Part shown: positions 29,067-39,675 of the stretch, piece after piece
Numbering within the stretch: position 1 is the first letter of the stretch
Layout of the letters: each line of letters begins with the position of its first letter
Source: Pseudomonadota bacterium
GTDB lineage: Bacteria > Pseudomonadota > Gammaproteobacteria > Burkholderiales > Methylophilaceae
NCBI GenBank assembly: GCA_029782295.1
Contig: JAKOVB010000053.1
Span: 1-64,000, forward strand
DNA: 64,000 nucleotides
Direction: 5' to 3'
Position numbers and translations under genes: made by a program
The notes under the pieces: generated by a model
Told to the model about the DNA's origin: nothing
What the model saw: only the letters and a program-made list of their open reading frames with translations
The model's database searches: none

Positions 29067-30727
29067 TACGCAGCCTCCTTCGCGTAGACATGGGCCTTGA
29101 ACGGCGCGACGCCGATGCGGCGAACGGTATCGATGAAACGCTCTTCTTCGGAACGATGGGCGACATAGGTCTCGAGCAGTTTGCCCACTACGCCGGGAAT
29201 TTCGTCCGCGGCGAAAGAGGGACCGATGACAGTGCCGATGCTGGCATCGCTGCCCTGTTTGCCGCCGATGGTGACCTGGTACCACTCGGACCCGTCCTTG
29301 TCCACGCCCAGCACGCCGATGTGGCCGACGTGGTGGTGGCCGCAGGAGTTCATGCAGCCCGAGATGTTGAGGTCGATATCGCCGATATCGTGCAGGTAGT
29401 CGAGGTCATCGAATTTACGCTGGATGGCTTCGGCAATGGGGATCGACTTGGCGTTGGCCAGGCTGCAGAAGTCGCCGCCCGGGCAGCAGATGATGTCCGT
29501 CAGCAGCCCGATATTCGGGGTGGCAAGGCCGTTCGCACGGGCGCCTTCCCAGACGGCGAACAGGTCGCCCAGCCTGACGTCGGCGAGAATGATGTTCTGC
29601 TCGTGCGAGACGCGCAATTCGCCGAAGGAATAGCGTTCCGCGAGGTCTGCCATGGCATCCAGCTGCTCTGCCGTGGCGTCGCCTGGTGCGACGCCGGTCG
29701 GCTTCAGCGACAGTGTCACCGCCCGGTAGCCGGGGACCTTGTGGCCGTGCACGTTACGCTTGATCCAGGCGGCAAAGGCCGGATGGCTCGCCCGGGCAGA
29801 CTCGAAACTGGCGTCCTGGTCAGGGAGTGTTTCATGGCGGGAGACGCTGAAGAAGCTGGCGACCCGGTCGAATTCAGCCTGCGTAATCGTGCTTGGACCG
29901 TCCTTGTGCAGTGCCCACTCTTCTTCGACCTGACGGGCGAACTCTTCGGCGCCCAGCGCCTTGACCAGGATCTTGATGCGGGCTTTGTAGGCATTGTCGC
30001 GACGGCCATAGAGGTTGTATACGCGCAGGATGGCCTCGCAGTAGGTCAGGGCGTGCTGCCACTCCAGATGCTCACGAATGACCGTTCCGAGGATCGGGGT
30101 ACGGCCGAGGCCGCCGCCGACCCAGACGCGGATCGCGAGCTGGCCGGCCTGGTCGAGGTAGAACTCGAGGCCGATGTCGTGGGCCTGGACCAGTGCGCGG
30201 TCCTGCTTCGAACCGCTGACCGCGAGCTTGAACTTGCGCGGCAGGCCGGCAAACTCCGGATGGAAGCTGCTCCATTGGCGCAGGATTTCGATCATCGGGC
30301 GCGGATCGACGATTTCGTCCGGGGCCACGCCAGCGAACTGGTCGGTGGTAATGGCACGGATGCAACTGCCGGAAGTCTGGATCGCGTGCATCTGAACGGT
30401 CGCCAGTTCCGCCAGGATGTCCGGGGTGTCTTCCAGTTTTGGCCAGTTGAGCTGGAAATTCTGACGGGTGCTGAAATGGCCATAGCCCTTGTCGTAGCGG
30501 CGGGTGATGTCCGCGAGCTTGCGCAACTGGCGAGCATTCATCAGACCGTAAGGCACGGCAATGCGCATCATTGGCGCGTGGCGCTGGATGTAGAGGCCGT
30601 TCTGCAGGCGCAGGGGTCGGAACTCGTCTTCTGTCAGTTCTCCTGCCAGGTAGCGACGGGTCTGGTCGCGGTATTGGGCGACGCGTTCGTCGATATTGCG
30701 CTGGTCAATGTCGTCGTAAATATACAT
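29066..30727 (-). CDS. cysI: assimilatory sulfite reductase hemoprotein
   Basis: A 553-residue siroheme/[4Fe-4S] reductase that takes sulfite to sulfide. The C-terminal cluster ligands are seen in CCPGGDFCSLANAK and NISGCMNSCGHHHVGHIG. The N-terminal half has RHAPMMRIAVPYG and HFSTRQNFQLNWP. No CysJ flavoprotein is encoded nearby, so the electron donor may be ferredoxin or a protein elsewhere. ATG 30727 (MYIYDDIDQR) is the usual start. The upstream TauE-like gene ends 16 bases away. Confidence 0.94.
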   Translation of the reverse strand: MYIYDDIDQRNIDERVAQYRDQTRRYLAGELTEDEFRPLRLQNGLYIQRHAPMMRIAVPYGLMNARQLRKLADITRRYDKGYGHFSTRQNFQLNWPKLEDTPDILAELATVQMHAIQTSGSCIRAITTDQFAGVAPDEIVDPRPMIEILRQWSSFHPEFAGLPRKFKLAVSGSKQDRALVQAHDIGLEFYLDQAGQLAIRVWVGGGLGRTPILGTVIREHLEWQHALTYCEAILRVYNLYGRRDNAYKARIKILVKALGAEEFARQVEEEWALHKDGPSTITQAEFDRVASFFSVSRHETLPDQDASFESARASHPAFAAWIKRNVHGHKVPGYRAVTLSLKPTGVAPGDATAEQLDAMADLAERYSFGELRVSHEQNIILADVRLGDLFAVWEGARANGLATPNIGLLTDIICCPGGDFCSLANAKSIPIAEAIQRKFDDLDYLHDIGDIDLNISGCMNSCGHHHVGHIGVLGVDKDGSEWYQVTIGGKQGSDASIGTVIGPSFAADEIPGVVGKLLETYVAHRSEEERFIDTVRRIGVAPFKAHVYAKEAA

Positions 30728-30743
30728 AACTGATGAGATCCAA

Positions 30744-31601
30744 TTATTTGTGGCCGGCAAGACGCTTGTCCAGCCAGTGCTTGAACAAGGCGATGCTCAA
30801 TAACACCGCCAGACCGAGGATTTGAGGAAGTTGGGGGAAAGCGAGTTTTTGTCCGACATAAACGAGAATCAGTGCAAGCAGGTTACGCACCCACTGCTCG
30901 CTGAATTTCGTGGTCATGTGACTGCCGATCCAGATCCCGGGAACCGAGCCGATCAGCAAGGTCCCCAGCAGGGTGTAATTCACTGTTCCCAGGCTGGCGT
31001 GACCCAGGCCGGCGACAAGCGTCAGCGGAACGGCATGGGCGACGTCGCTGCCGACGATCTTGTTGACGGAGATTTTGGGATACAGGATGAGAAGGGCGGT
31101 TACGCCCAGCGCTCCAGCGCCGACGGAAGTCAGCGTGACCAGAAAGCCGAGTACCAGGCCGAGCGTCACGGTGGCAGCCGGGACATATTGGTGCGGCACC
31201 AGATGCTCATTCTTGTTGAGGCGCATCAGTTCGTGCCGGAAGAGTACGGAGACGGAGGTCAGCAGCAGGGCGATGCCCAGCCAGAATTTAATGCCGTGGA
31301 CCACGGATTCGGAGGCCGTGCCGACATGGTGGAGGTAGACCGTGGTCAGGGCCGCCGCAGGAACGCTGCCCACCGCCAGGCGCCCGACGATGCCCCAGTC
31401 GATGTTGCCCAGCTTGCCGTGCGCGAGAATTCCCACGGATTTGGTAATGGAGGCATAAAGCAGGTCAGTCCCGACCGCGACTGCGGCCTTGACGTTGAAA
31501 AACAGCAGCAGGATAGGCGTCATGAGCGAGCCGCCGCCCACGCCGGTCAATCCGACCAGCCAGCCGACGATAAATCCTGCGATCACATAGCCGAAATCCA
31601 T
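30744..31601 (-). CDS. TauE/SafE family membrane transporter
   Basis: A 285-residue membrane protein with about eight hydrophobic segments. The opening GFIVGWLVGLTGVGGGSLMTPIL and the central LGFLVTLTSVGAGALGVTALL are the duplicated TauE/SafE signatures. The family moves sulfite, sulfoacetate or other organosulfur anions. As first gene of the cys operon it probably handles a sulfur anion; the direction is not known. It diverges from cysB across about 114 bases that contain a perfect palindrome. Confidence 0.9.
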   Translation of the reverse strand: MDFGYVIAGFIVGWLVGLTGVGGGSLMTPILLLFFNVKAAVAVGTDLLYASITKSVGILAHGKLGNIDWGIVGRLAVGSVPAAALTTVYLHHVGTASESVVHGIKFWLGIALLLTSVSVLFRHELMRLNKNEHLVPHQYVPAATVTLGLVLGFLVTLTSVGAGALGVTALLILYPKISVNKIVGSDVAHAVPLTLVAGLGHASLGTVNYTLLGTLLIGSVPGIWIGSHMTTKFSEQWVRNLLALILVYVGQKLAFPQLPQILGLAVLLSIALFKHWLDKRLAGHK

Positions 31602-31669
31602 GGTGTTTTCTGCGAGTTTGAGAGGCTGGCACTATACCAGTCGACATGTAACGATAAAAATACTATGTT

Positions 31670-31685
31670 ATTCTAGATCTAGAAT
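31670..31685. promoter_or_regulatory. 16-bp perfect palindrome in the tauE-like/cysB divergent region
   Basis: ATTCTAGATCTAGAAT is a perfect palindrome located 31 bases before the cysB start and 69 bases before the divergent tauE-like gene. Its position fits an operator for one or both. CysB usually binds longer, degenerate sites, so the binder is unknown. Confidence 0.4.
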
Positions 31686-31715
31686 TATCAGTTATATAGA
31701 TATGAGGATAACTTA

Positions 31716-32642
31716 ATGAAGTTGCATCAGTTGCGTTATATCCGCGAGGTCTCGCGCCAGGGATTCAATGTGTCCGATGCGGCCGATGCCCTGCATACTT
31801 CCCAGCCGGGCGTCAGCAAGCAGATCCAGCTGCTGGAGGAGGAGCTGAACCTGCAGATATTCAAGCGCAACGGCAAGCGACTGGTGGGGCTGACCGAGCC
31901 CGGGGCAGCCATCCTGCAGATGGCGGAGCGCGTGTTGCACGAGATGGAAAACATCAGGCGTGTCGGCGACGAATTCAGCCACGAGGACACTGGCGACCTG
32001 GTCATCGCCGCGACCCATACCCAGGCACGCTATCACCTGCCGGGTGCTGTGAAATCCTTCATGGAGGTTTTCCCCAAGGTGCACCTTGCCATCCATCAGG
32101 GCAACCCGACCCAGGTGTCGGAACAGGTCTTGTCAGGGGAGGCCGATATCGGGCTGGCGACCGAGGCCATCAGTTCCTACAAGGATCTGGTGACCCTGCC
32201 CTGCTATCAGTGGAACCGTTGCGTAGTGGTGCCCCAGGATCACCCGTTGATCGAGGATGCTCCGCTCACGCTGGAAAAGATCGCGCGCTATCCGGTGGTG
32301 ACCTATGACTTCGCATTTGCGGGCGGCAGCATGGTCAACCGCATTTTCGCGGAGCATGGCCTGGAGTTGAACGTGGCCCTGACCGCCATCGATTCCGACG
32401 TGATCAAGACCTATGTCGAGCTGGGGCTGGGGGTCGGCCTGCTGGCGAAGATGGCGTATAACCCCGACCGCGACCGCAACCTGGTGATGCTGGACGCATC
32501 GCACCTGTTTCCGGCCAGTACCACGTACCTCGGCATCCGGCGCGACGCCTATATGCGGGGCTACCAGTACGCTTTCATCCAGACCATTGCACCGCACCTC
32601 GACCGCAAGGCCGTGGATGCGGCGTTCCGGGCCTATCCCTGA
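31716..32642 (+). CDS. cysB: LysR-family transcriptional regulator CysB
   Basis: A 308-residue LysR regulator. The start MKLHQLRYIREVSRQGFNVS and the helix-turn-helix TSQPGVSKQIQLLEEEL match CysB/Cbl. The effector domain has CysB-like blocks (ATHTQARYHLP, HQGNPTQVSEQV, VTYDFAFAGGSM). In related bacteria CysB activates sulfate-assimilation genes and senses acetylserine or sulfur anions. It diverges from the operon it probably controls. Its 3' end overlaps the convergent FNT gene by 10 bases. Confidence 0.94.
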   Translation: MKLHQLRYIREVSRQGFNVSDAADALHTSQPGVSKQIQLLEEELNLQIFKRNGKRLVGLTEPGAAILQMAERVLHEMENIRRVGDEFSHEDTGDLVIAATHTQARYHLPGAVKSFMEVFPKVHLAIHQGNPTQVSEQVLSGEADIGLATEAISSYKDLVTLPCYQWNRCVVVPQDHPLIEDAPLTLEKIARYPVVTYDFAFAGGSMVNRIFAEHGLELNVALTAIDSDVIKTYVELGLGVGLLAKMAYNPDRDRNLVMLDASHLFPASTTYLGIRRDAYMRGYQYAFIQTIAPHLDRKAVDAAFRAYP

Positions 32643-33529
32643 TCGCGCTTCCTGGCTTCGATCAGTGCGCTCATGACGGCGATGTCACGTGCCGGGCGGC
32701 GCTGGCCGCGCATGTAGATCACGTAGTACATGCCGGCTACCAGGACCGTGCCGCCGAAGATGTTGCCCAGGGTGACGGCCGCCAGGTTGCTGGCGAAACC
32801 GGCCATGTTGAGATGGGCGGTGACGGTCGGGGCCAGCTTGGCCGCCGCGACGACTTCCGGATCCAGCATGGCCAGGTAGCCCATGGGGATGAAGAACATG
32901 TTGGCTACGCAGTGCTCCAGCCCCATGTTGACGAAGGCGGCGATCGGGAACACGATGCAGAAGATGCGATCCACGACGCTACGGGCGGCGAAGCACAGCC
33001 AGACCGCCAGGCAGACCAGGGCGTTGCACAGCAGCCCCTTGAAGAAAGCCTCGGTGAAGGTCAGGTTGGTCTTGGCGGCGGCGATCTTGAGCGCCTGTAC
33101 GCCGAAATTCAGGTCTACCGTGTGCAGCACTCCGGAGAGATAGGCTAAAGTGACCAGGAACAGACAGCCGATCAGGTTGGTGAAATACACCCATACCCAG
33201 TTGCGCATGACCTGGCGGTTGTTGACGCGGCCTTGCGCCCAGGCCATGGCGATCATGTTGTTGCCGGTGAACATTTCTGCGCCGGCGACGACGACCAGGA
33301 TCAGGCCCAGGGAGAAGGTGACAGAGGCAACCAGGCGCGGCATGCCCTGCGCCATGGCGGTAATGAAATTCATCGCCCCAAGGGAGATGAACGCCCCGGC
33401 CAGTATGCCCAGGCCGATCATCGGGATCAGGGGCATGTTGGCCTTGGCGACACCGACCGTCTCCACGCGATATGCCATTTCGGCGGGGCCGTAGGCGTCA
33501 ATGGAACCATCTTGCATATTTTCGGACAT
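32633..33529 (-). CDS. formate/nitrite transporter (FNT) family channel
   Basis: A 298-residue FNT channel with about six membrane segments. Signatures are GAFISLGAMNFITA, AEMFTGNNMIAMAW and GLEHCVANMFFIP. Members conduct formate, nitrite or hydrosulfide. Formate is plausible because this cell makes formate from formaldehyde; nitrite or sulfide cannot be excluded given the cys neighbours. ATG 33529 (MSENMQDG) was chosen over an upstream in-frame ATG that lengthens the polar tail. Confidence 0.9.
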   Translation of the reverse strand: MSENMQDGSIDAYGPAEMAYRVETVGVAKANMPLIPMIGLGILAGAFISLGAMNFITAMAQGMPRLVASVTFSLGLILVVVAGAEMFTGNNMIAMAWAQGRVNNRQVMRNWVWVYFTNLIGCLFLVTLAYLSGVLHTVDLNFGVQALKIAAAKTNLTFTEAFFKGLLCNALVCLAVWLCFAARSVVDRIFCIVFPIAAFVNMGLEHCVANMFFIPMGYLAMLDPEVVAAAKLAPTVTAHLNMAGFASNLAAVTLGNIFGGTVLVAGMYYVIYMRGQRRPARDIAVMSALIEARKRDQG

Positions 33530-33595
33530 AGTTAAGTGCCTTGCTGAAACGAAATTGGCGCACATTATAAGGGAAGGTCAGGGAAAGGGTTGATA

Positions 33596-34090
33596 ATGAA
33601 AGGCTTGCGATATTTTTTCGTGATTCTTGGGTGCTGGATATCGGCCGTACAGGCGGGTCCGATGCCGCCCGTCGATCCGGAAACGCCGCTTTACGTGGTC
33701 CCGGTGGAAAAAGGGGTGAGCTATCAGGATGTGGTGGATAGTCTGCAAAGCGGTGCGCAGGGCAAGAACTTCGTCAGCCCCGCCACTTTCCCCCTCGGCC
33801 AGCACATCCGCGAACGCGGCCTGCCGCTACAGGGCGTCCTGGAAGTGCGTTCCTACTGCAGCCTGGGCATCGGCGCGGAAATCCTGATGGAAAGCCCCGA
33901 GTTTGCAGTGTTTGCGCCTTGCCGCATCGCGATCTATGAAAAACAGGGGCAGATGTTCCTGGCGCTGGATCGGCCGACCTACGCCCTGCGGCATATCAAG
34001 GGTCACAGCGCCAAGGCTGAGGAGGCGGCGAAGCAGATCGAAGACACGCTGATCTGGATGATGGACAAGGCGCGCAAGGGCGAGATTTGA
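33596..34090 (+). CDS. DUF302 domain protein with signal peptide
   Basis: A 164-residue protein with an N-terminal signal peptide (about 1-21, cleavage probably after AVQA). The rest resembles DUF302: the helix GVSYQDVVDSLQSG, a strand with SYCSLGIGAEILMESPEFAVFAPCRIAIYE and a small C-terminal helix. It is probably periplasmic. The start ATG 33596 precedes a typical signal sequence. It is followed closely by another exported protein. Function is unknown. Confidence 0.72.
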   Translation: MKGLRYFFVILGCWISAVQAGPMPPVDPETPLYVVPVEKGVSYQDVVDSLQSGAQGKNFVSPATFPLGQHIRERGLPLQGVLEVRSYCSLGIGAEILMESPEFAVFAPCRIAIYEKQGQMFLALDRPTYALRHIKGHSAKAEEAAKQIEDTLIWMMDKARKGEI

Positions 34091-34140
34091 ATTTCCGGAA
34101 GCCGACTTTCCGGAAAGTAATGAAACAGGATTGGAAGAAC

Positions 34141-34551
34141 ATGATGAACAGACTGCTGAAGTCAATGCTGGGTCTCTGGCTCATGCTGGGGATGGCCGCG
34201 GGTTACGCCGCCGATGACGGGCTGGATATTGCCCGCGGCATCTATATGTCAGCCCAGGCGAATTTCATCGATAGCATGGCCAACCCGGAAAAAATTGTGG
34301 GCGGCGGGCGAAACTTCGTACGCTATCTTGCCAAGATCCAGGCGGCAAAGCGCCAGCTGGACGCGGCCGGCGCAGCCTACGAAGTGCAGTTGAAGCAGGT
34401 GCTGAAGAACGATGAGCGCTATGATGACCGTGAGTATCGTGAAGTGGCGGGTTTGCCGGAAGCGCTGGCTGACTACGATGCGATCAGCAAGGAAGTCGGC
34501 GAAGCGGCCATGTCAGAAGCTGCGGCGGCCTACGCCGATGAATTCCACTGA
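34141..34551 (+). CDS. small exported protein of unknown function
   Basis: A 136-residue protein with a signal peptide (LLKSMLGLWLMLGMAAGYAA) followed by a charged, mostly helical mature part that contains no cysteine. It lies 50 bases after the DUF302 gene. ATG 34141 was chosen because the signal peptide starts there after GGAAGAAC; earlier in-frame starts (ATG 34120 or TTG 34087) would add a polar leader. I do not recognise it. Confidence 0.7.
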   Translation: MMNRLLKSMLGLWLMLGMAAGYAADDGLDIARGIYMSAQANFIDSMANPEKIVGGGRNFVRYLAKIQAAKRQLDAAGAAYEVQLKQVLKNDERYDDREYREVAGLPEALADYDAISKEVGEAAMSEAAAAYADEFH

Positions 34552-34554
34552 AGG

Positions 34555-36438
34555 TCAATCGTTTTCGAGCAGTTCGTGGATTTCCAGCCAGCGCATTTCT
34601 GCGGCCTCGATATCGTTTGACAGTTCCGCCTGCCGCTTGAGCAGGCTTTCGAGCAGAGCCCGGTCCGGGTTGGTGTAAAGGTCCGGGTCCCCCAGACGGT
34701 TGTCGAGCAGCGACTTTTCCCCTTGCCAGCCGGCCAGGTTCTTTTCCAGCTTGTCCAGTTCCTTCATCAGCGGACGTCGTTGCGCCAGTTTTTCCTGGCG
34801 TGATTTCTCTTCAGCGGCGCGTGCTTCCTTGCGCTGAAGCTTGGCTGCATCCGGGGATGTTTCCACGGCCCGGCTTTCCGCCAGCCAGTTGGCGTAATCG
34901 TCGAGATCGCCGTCGAACACCTTGCAGCCTTGGTCGGCGACCAGATACAACGTATCGGCGGTCGTGCGCAGCAGATGGCGGTCGTGCGACACCAGCACAA
35001 CGGCGGCGTCGGTTTCCTGCAACGCCAGGGTGAGGGCTTCGCGCATTTCGAGGTCGAGGTGGTTGGTCGGTTCGTCCAGCAACAGCAGGTTGGGACGCTG
35101 CCAGATCAGCAGGGCCAGCGCGAGGCGCGATTTCTCGCCGCCGGAGAACGATTGGCAGGGCGCGGTAACCATGTCGCCACGGAAATCGAACCCGCCCAGG
35201 TAATTGCGATGTTCCTGTTCCCGCGTCTGCGGGTCCAGCCGCAGCATGTGCTGCAGCGGCGATTCGTCCGGGCGCAGGGCTTCCAGCTGGTGCTGGGCGA
35301 AATAGCCGATGGTCAGTCCCTTGCCCTCGCGGCGGGTCCCCGAGAGCGGCGGAAGCACGCCGGCCAGCAACTTCACCAGCGTGGACTTGCCGGCGCCGTT
35401 GGGACCGAGCAGGGCGATGCGTTCGCCCGGGCGCAGCATGAAATTGATGCCTGAGATCATCGGCGTGTCGTTGTAGCCCACGGCGGCATCACGTAGTTCC
35501 AGCAGGGTGTCCGGCATGGCTGCCGGGTCGCGGAAGGCAAAGCTGAAGGGCGTATCCACGTGGGCCGCGGCGACCTCTTCCATGCGCGCCAGCGCCTTGA
35601 TGCGGCTCTGTGCCTGACGGGCCTTGGTGGCCTTGGCACGGAAGCGCTCGATATAGCTGTGAAGGTGAGCGATCTCGCGTTGCTGCTTTTCGAACATGGC
35701 CTGTTGCAGGGCCAGATGCTCGGCACGCGTGCGCTCGAAGGTGCTGTAGTTGCCGGTGTAGAGTTTCAGTTTTTGCTGCTCGAAGTGCAGGATGTGATCG
35801 GTCACGGCATCGAGGAAATCTCGGTCGTGCGAGATCAGCAGCAGCGTGCCCGGGTAGCGCTTGAGCCAGGTTTCCAGCCACAGTACCGCGTCGAGGTCGA
35901 GGTGGTTGGTCGGCTCGTCCAGCAGCAGCAGGTCGGACCGGCACATCAGGGCGCGGGCCAAGTTGAGGCGCACGCGCCAGCCGCCGGAGAACTCCGCGAC
36001 CGGGCGGTTGAAATCCGTATCGCTGAAACCTAGCCCCGAGAGCAGGCTGGCGGCCTTGGCGCGAGAGGCGTAGCCGTCGATCTCGGCGTAGCGGCCGTGC
36101 AGCAGGCCGATACGCTCGCCATCGTGGGCGGCTTCGGCCGAGGCGATGTCACGTTCGACGGCGCGCAGTTCCTCGTCGCCGTCCAGCACGAACTCCAGCG
36201 CGGCTTCCGGCAGCGCCGGCGTATCCTGGCCGACGTGGCCCATGACCCAGCTGGCGGGGATTTCGAGGTCGCCTCTTTCCTGATGCAGCTGGCCGCGCAG
36301 CAGGGCGAAGAAAGAGGACTTGCCGCAGCCGTTGGCGCCGATCAGGCCTACTTTCCATCCCGCGTGAATTTGCAGGCTGGCACCTTCGACCAGAGGTTCG
36401 CCGCTGCGGCCATAGGTCAGGTCACGTAAAAGAATCAT
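34555..36438 (-). CDS. ABC-F family ATPase, YheS-like
   Basis: A 627-residue soluble protein with two ABC ATPase domains and no membrane segments, as in ABC-F translation factors. Walker A motifs are GANGCGKSSF and GPNGAGKSTL; signatures are FSGGWRVRL and FSGGEKSRL; Walker B regions are LLLLDEPTNHLDLDA and NLLLLDEPTNHLDLEM. A linker rich in basic residues joins the halves, and a C-terminal coiled coil is visible. It most resembles the YheS subgroup, which is thought to act on ribosomes. Confidence 0.92.
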   Translation of the reverse strand: MILLRDLTYGRSGEPLVEGASLQIHAGWKVGLIGANGCGKSSFFALLRGQLHQERGDLEIPASWVMGHVGQDTPALPEAALEFVLDGDEELRAVERDIASAEAAHDGERIGLLHGRYAEIDGYASRAKAASLLSGLGFSDTDFNRPVAEFSGGWRVRLNLARALMCRSDLLLLDEPTNHLDLDAVLWLETWLKRYPGTLLLISHDRDFLDAVTDHILHFEQQKLKLYTGNYSTFERTRAEHLALQQAMFEKQQREIAHLHSYIERFRAKATKARQAQSRIKALARMEEVAAAHVDTPFSFAFRDPAAMPDTLLELRDAAVGYNDTPMISGINFMLRPGERIALLGPNGAGKSTLVKLLAGVLPPLSGTRREGKGLTIGYFAQHQLEALRPDESPLQHMLRLDPQTREQEHRNYLGGFDFRGDMVTAPCQSFSGGEKSRLALALLIWQRPNLLLLDEPTNHLDLEMREALTLALQETDAAVVLVSHDRHLLRTTADTLYLVADQGCKVFDGDLDDYANWLAESRAVETSPDAAKLQRKEARAAEEKSRQEKLAQRRPLMKELDKLEKNLAGWQGEKSLLDNRLGDPDLYTNPDRALLESLLKRQAELSNDIEAAEMRWLEIHELLEND

Positions 36439-36489
36439 GGGGGCGCTTAGAGGGTAAAATAGCGGAGCATTTTAACAGGGCATTAACCC

Positions 36490-37452
36490 GTGAATTACAA
36501 CGAAATCATCAAAGAGGTCGGAAGAGGCAGAGAAGGAGCGACCGATCTTGACGAGGACACAGCCTGTGCGCTCTATACCGAGATGCTCGATGGCCAGGTG
36601 CCCGAGCTCGAGTTGGGGGCGATGCTGGTCGCGTTCCGTATCAAGGGAGAATCCGAAGCGGAAATGCGCGGTTTTTATCGCGCGATGCAATCCCGTGTTG
36701 CCCGCCTGAAGCCTCCTTCCGGCAAGCCATTTCCAGTGATCCTGCCGACGCACAATGGCGCACGTCGGCAAGGCAACCTGACACCGCTGCTGGCGCTGCT
36801 ACTGCAGAAACATGGCATCCCGGTGCTGGTCCATGGGGTTCGGACAGATCCCAGGCGGGTGACGAGTGCCGAAGTGTTTGCCGAACTGGGGATCGAGGCC
36901 GTCACGTCCATCGATGCGGCGCAGGCTGCGCTGGACGCGGGTAAAGTGGTTTTCCTGCCAGAGGATGTCATGTCCCCCGGGCTCGATTACCTGCTGGAAC
37001 TGCGCTGGCGGCTGGGGGTGCGCAACAGCACGCATACGCTCGCCAAGCTGGCAGACCCGTTCGACAACCAGTCGGTGCGGGTGGTGAGCGTTTCCCATCC
37101 GGATTATCTCGGTCGCATGGCGTCTTTTTTCCTCGATACCGCCAGCCGTGGCCTGCTGTTGCGCGGTACGGAGGGGGAAGTCTACGCCAACCCCAAGCGC
37201 TGCCCGCGGATCGACTGGTTCGAGGCCGGACAGGCAAGGACGCTGGTCGAGGCGGAGGAAGGCGTGATTGCGGCGGTCCCACCGTTGCCAGAATCGATGG
37301 ATGCCCGCATGACCGCAAGCTGGATTCAACGGGCGCTGGCGGGTGAGGTGCCCGTTCCTGTGCCCATGCTCACCCAGACCGCCTGCTGCCTGGTGGCGGC
37401 AGGCGCCGCGCCAGACATGGCGGCGGCACAGGATATTGTTGCCAACAGTTAA
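36490..37452 (+). CDS. ybiB: YbiB-like anthranilate phosphoribosyltransferase family protein
   Basis: A 320-residue protein of the glycosyltransferase family 3/TrpD fold. It begins at GTG 36490 (MNYNEIIKEVGRG). Helical N-terminal and alpha/beta C-terminal domains are visible, with GVRTDPRRVTSAEVFAELGI and EDVMSPGLDYLLELRWRLG. The canonical TrpD phosphoribosyl-binding GTGGD loop is not seen, which fits YbiB, a nucleic-acid-binding homolog rather than a TrpD enzyme. The next gene starts 15 bases later. Confidence 0.82.
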   Translation: MNYNEIIKEVGRGREGATDLDEDTACALYTEMLDGQVPELELGAMLVAFRIKGESEAEMRGFYRAMQSRVARLKPPSGKPFPVILPTHNGARRQGNLTPLLALLLQKHGIPVLVHGVRTDPRRVTSAEVFAELGIEAVTSIDAAQAALDAGKVVFLPEDVMSPGLDYLLELRWRLGVRNSTHTLAKLADPFDNQSVRVVSVSHPDYLGRMASFFLDTASRGLLLRGTEGEVYANPKRCPRIDWFEAGQARTLVEAEEGVIAAVPPLPESMDARMTASWIQRALAGEVPVPVPMLTQTACCLVAAGAAPDMAAAQDIVANS

Positions 37453-37467
37453 CAGAAAGCCCCCGAT

Positions 37468-38949
<1,482 letters not shown>

Positions 38950-38952
38950 CGC

Positions 38953-39675
38953 ATGTCCGGGCAGGTTACACAATGTCCCAAATGCGGTTACGTGCTGCCG
39001 CAACCCATGCCGGACAGTGCCCAGTGCCCGGCATGCGGGATCTATTTCTTCAAATGGGGGCAGGCGCCGGTGCACCATGCCGCGACGCAGGACCCCGATA
39101 CGAGCGGCTGGTTTTCCCCGATGCCGGCCATGGATCCGACAGCCTTTTACGGTCGCTGCCTCGCCTGGGTGCTGCTGAGTATCTGGAGCTGGTCCCTGAT
39201 CCGGGCCGACTACACGGATGGCGAGATCTTCGATTCCTTCATGCACAACATCCTGTTGCCAATCCACGAGGCGGGCCATGTTTTCCTGATGCCCTTCGGT
39301 GAGTTCCTCACCATTCTGGGCGGGAGCCTGTTCCAGCTGGCGCTGCCGTTGGCCATCGGCGTGGCTTTCCTGCTGAAGAATCGCGACAATTTCGCCGCAT
39401 CCCTGTGTTTCTGGTGGGTTGCCGTGAGCCTGCTGGACCTCTCGCCCTATATCTATGACGCCCTGCATCCGCAGTTGACCATGCTGGGCGGCCACACCGG
39501 CGAGGACGGCCCGCACGACTGGATCTACCTGCTGGGTGTGTTCGGGCAGATTCAGCGCGCGCAGCATTGGGGTGCCGTCACACACACGCTTGGGGTGATG
39601 GCTGTCCTGTTCACGCTGGGGTGGGCACTCCTGGTATTGGTCCGGCAGCGAGGTCAAACGCATGACGGGTCCTGA
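38953..39675 (+). CDS. zinc-ribbon membrane protein with HEAGH motif
   Basis: A 240-residue protein. The N-terminus has a zinc ribbon ([10 protein letters not shown], then CPACGIYFF). The remainder has about five hydrophobic segments. Between them lies [16 protein letters not shown], an HExxH metal-binding motif of the kind found in membrane metalloproteases, and later [11 protein letters not shown], which loosely resembles the second metal-ligand motif of site-2 proteases. Protease activity is inferred. The gene follows the YjgR-like gene by 3 bases and overlaps rlmF by 14. Confidence 0.8.
   Translation: MSGQVTQCPKCGYVLPQPMPDSAQCPACGIYFFKWGQAPVHHAATQDPDTSGWFSPMPAMDPTAFYGRCLAWVLLSIWSWSLIRADYTDGEIFDSFMHNILLPIHEAGHVFLMPFGEFLTILGGSLFQLALPLAIGVAFLLKNRDNFAASLCFWWVAVSLLDLSPYIYDALHPQLTMLGGHTGEDGPHDWIYLLGVFGQIQRAQHWGAVTHTLGVMAVLFTLGWALLVLVRQRGQTHDGS

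Noticed and set aside
29090-30733. 547-codon plus-strand open frame opposite cysI
   Set aside because: The minus-strand sulfite reductase has all cluster ligands; the opposite frame is composition-driven.
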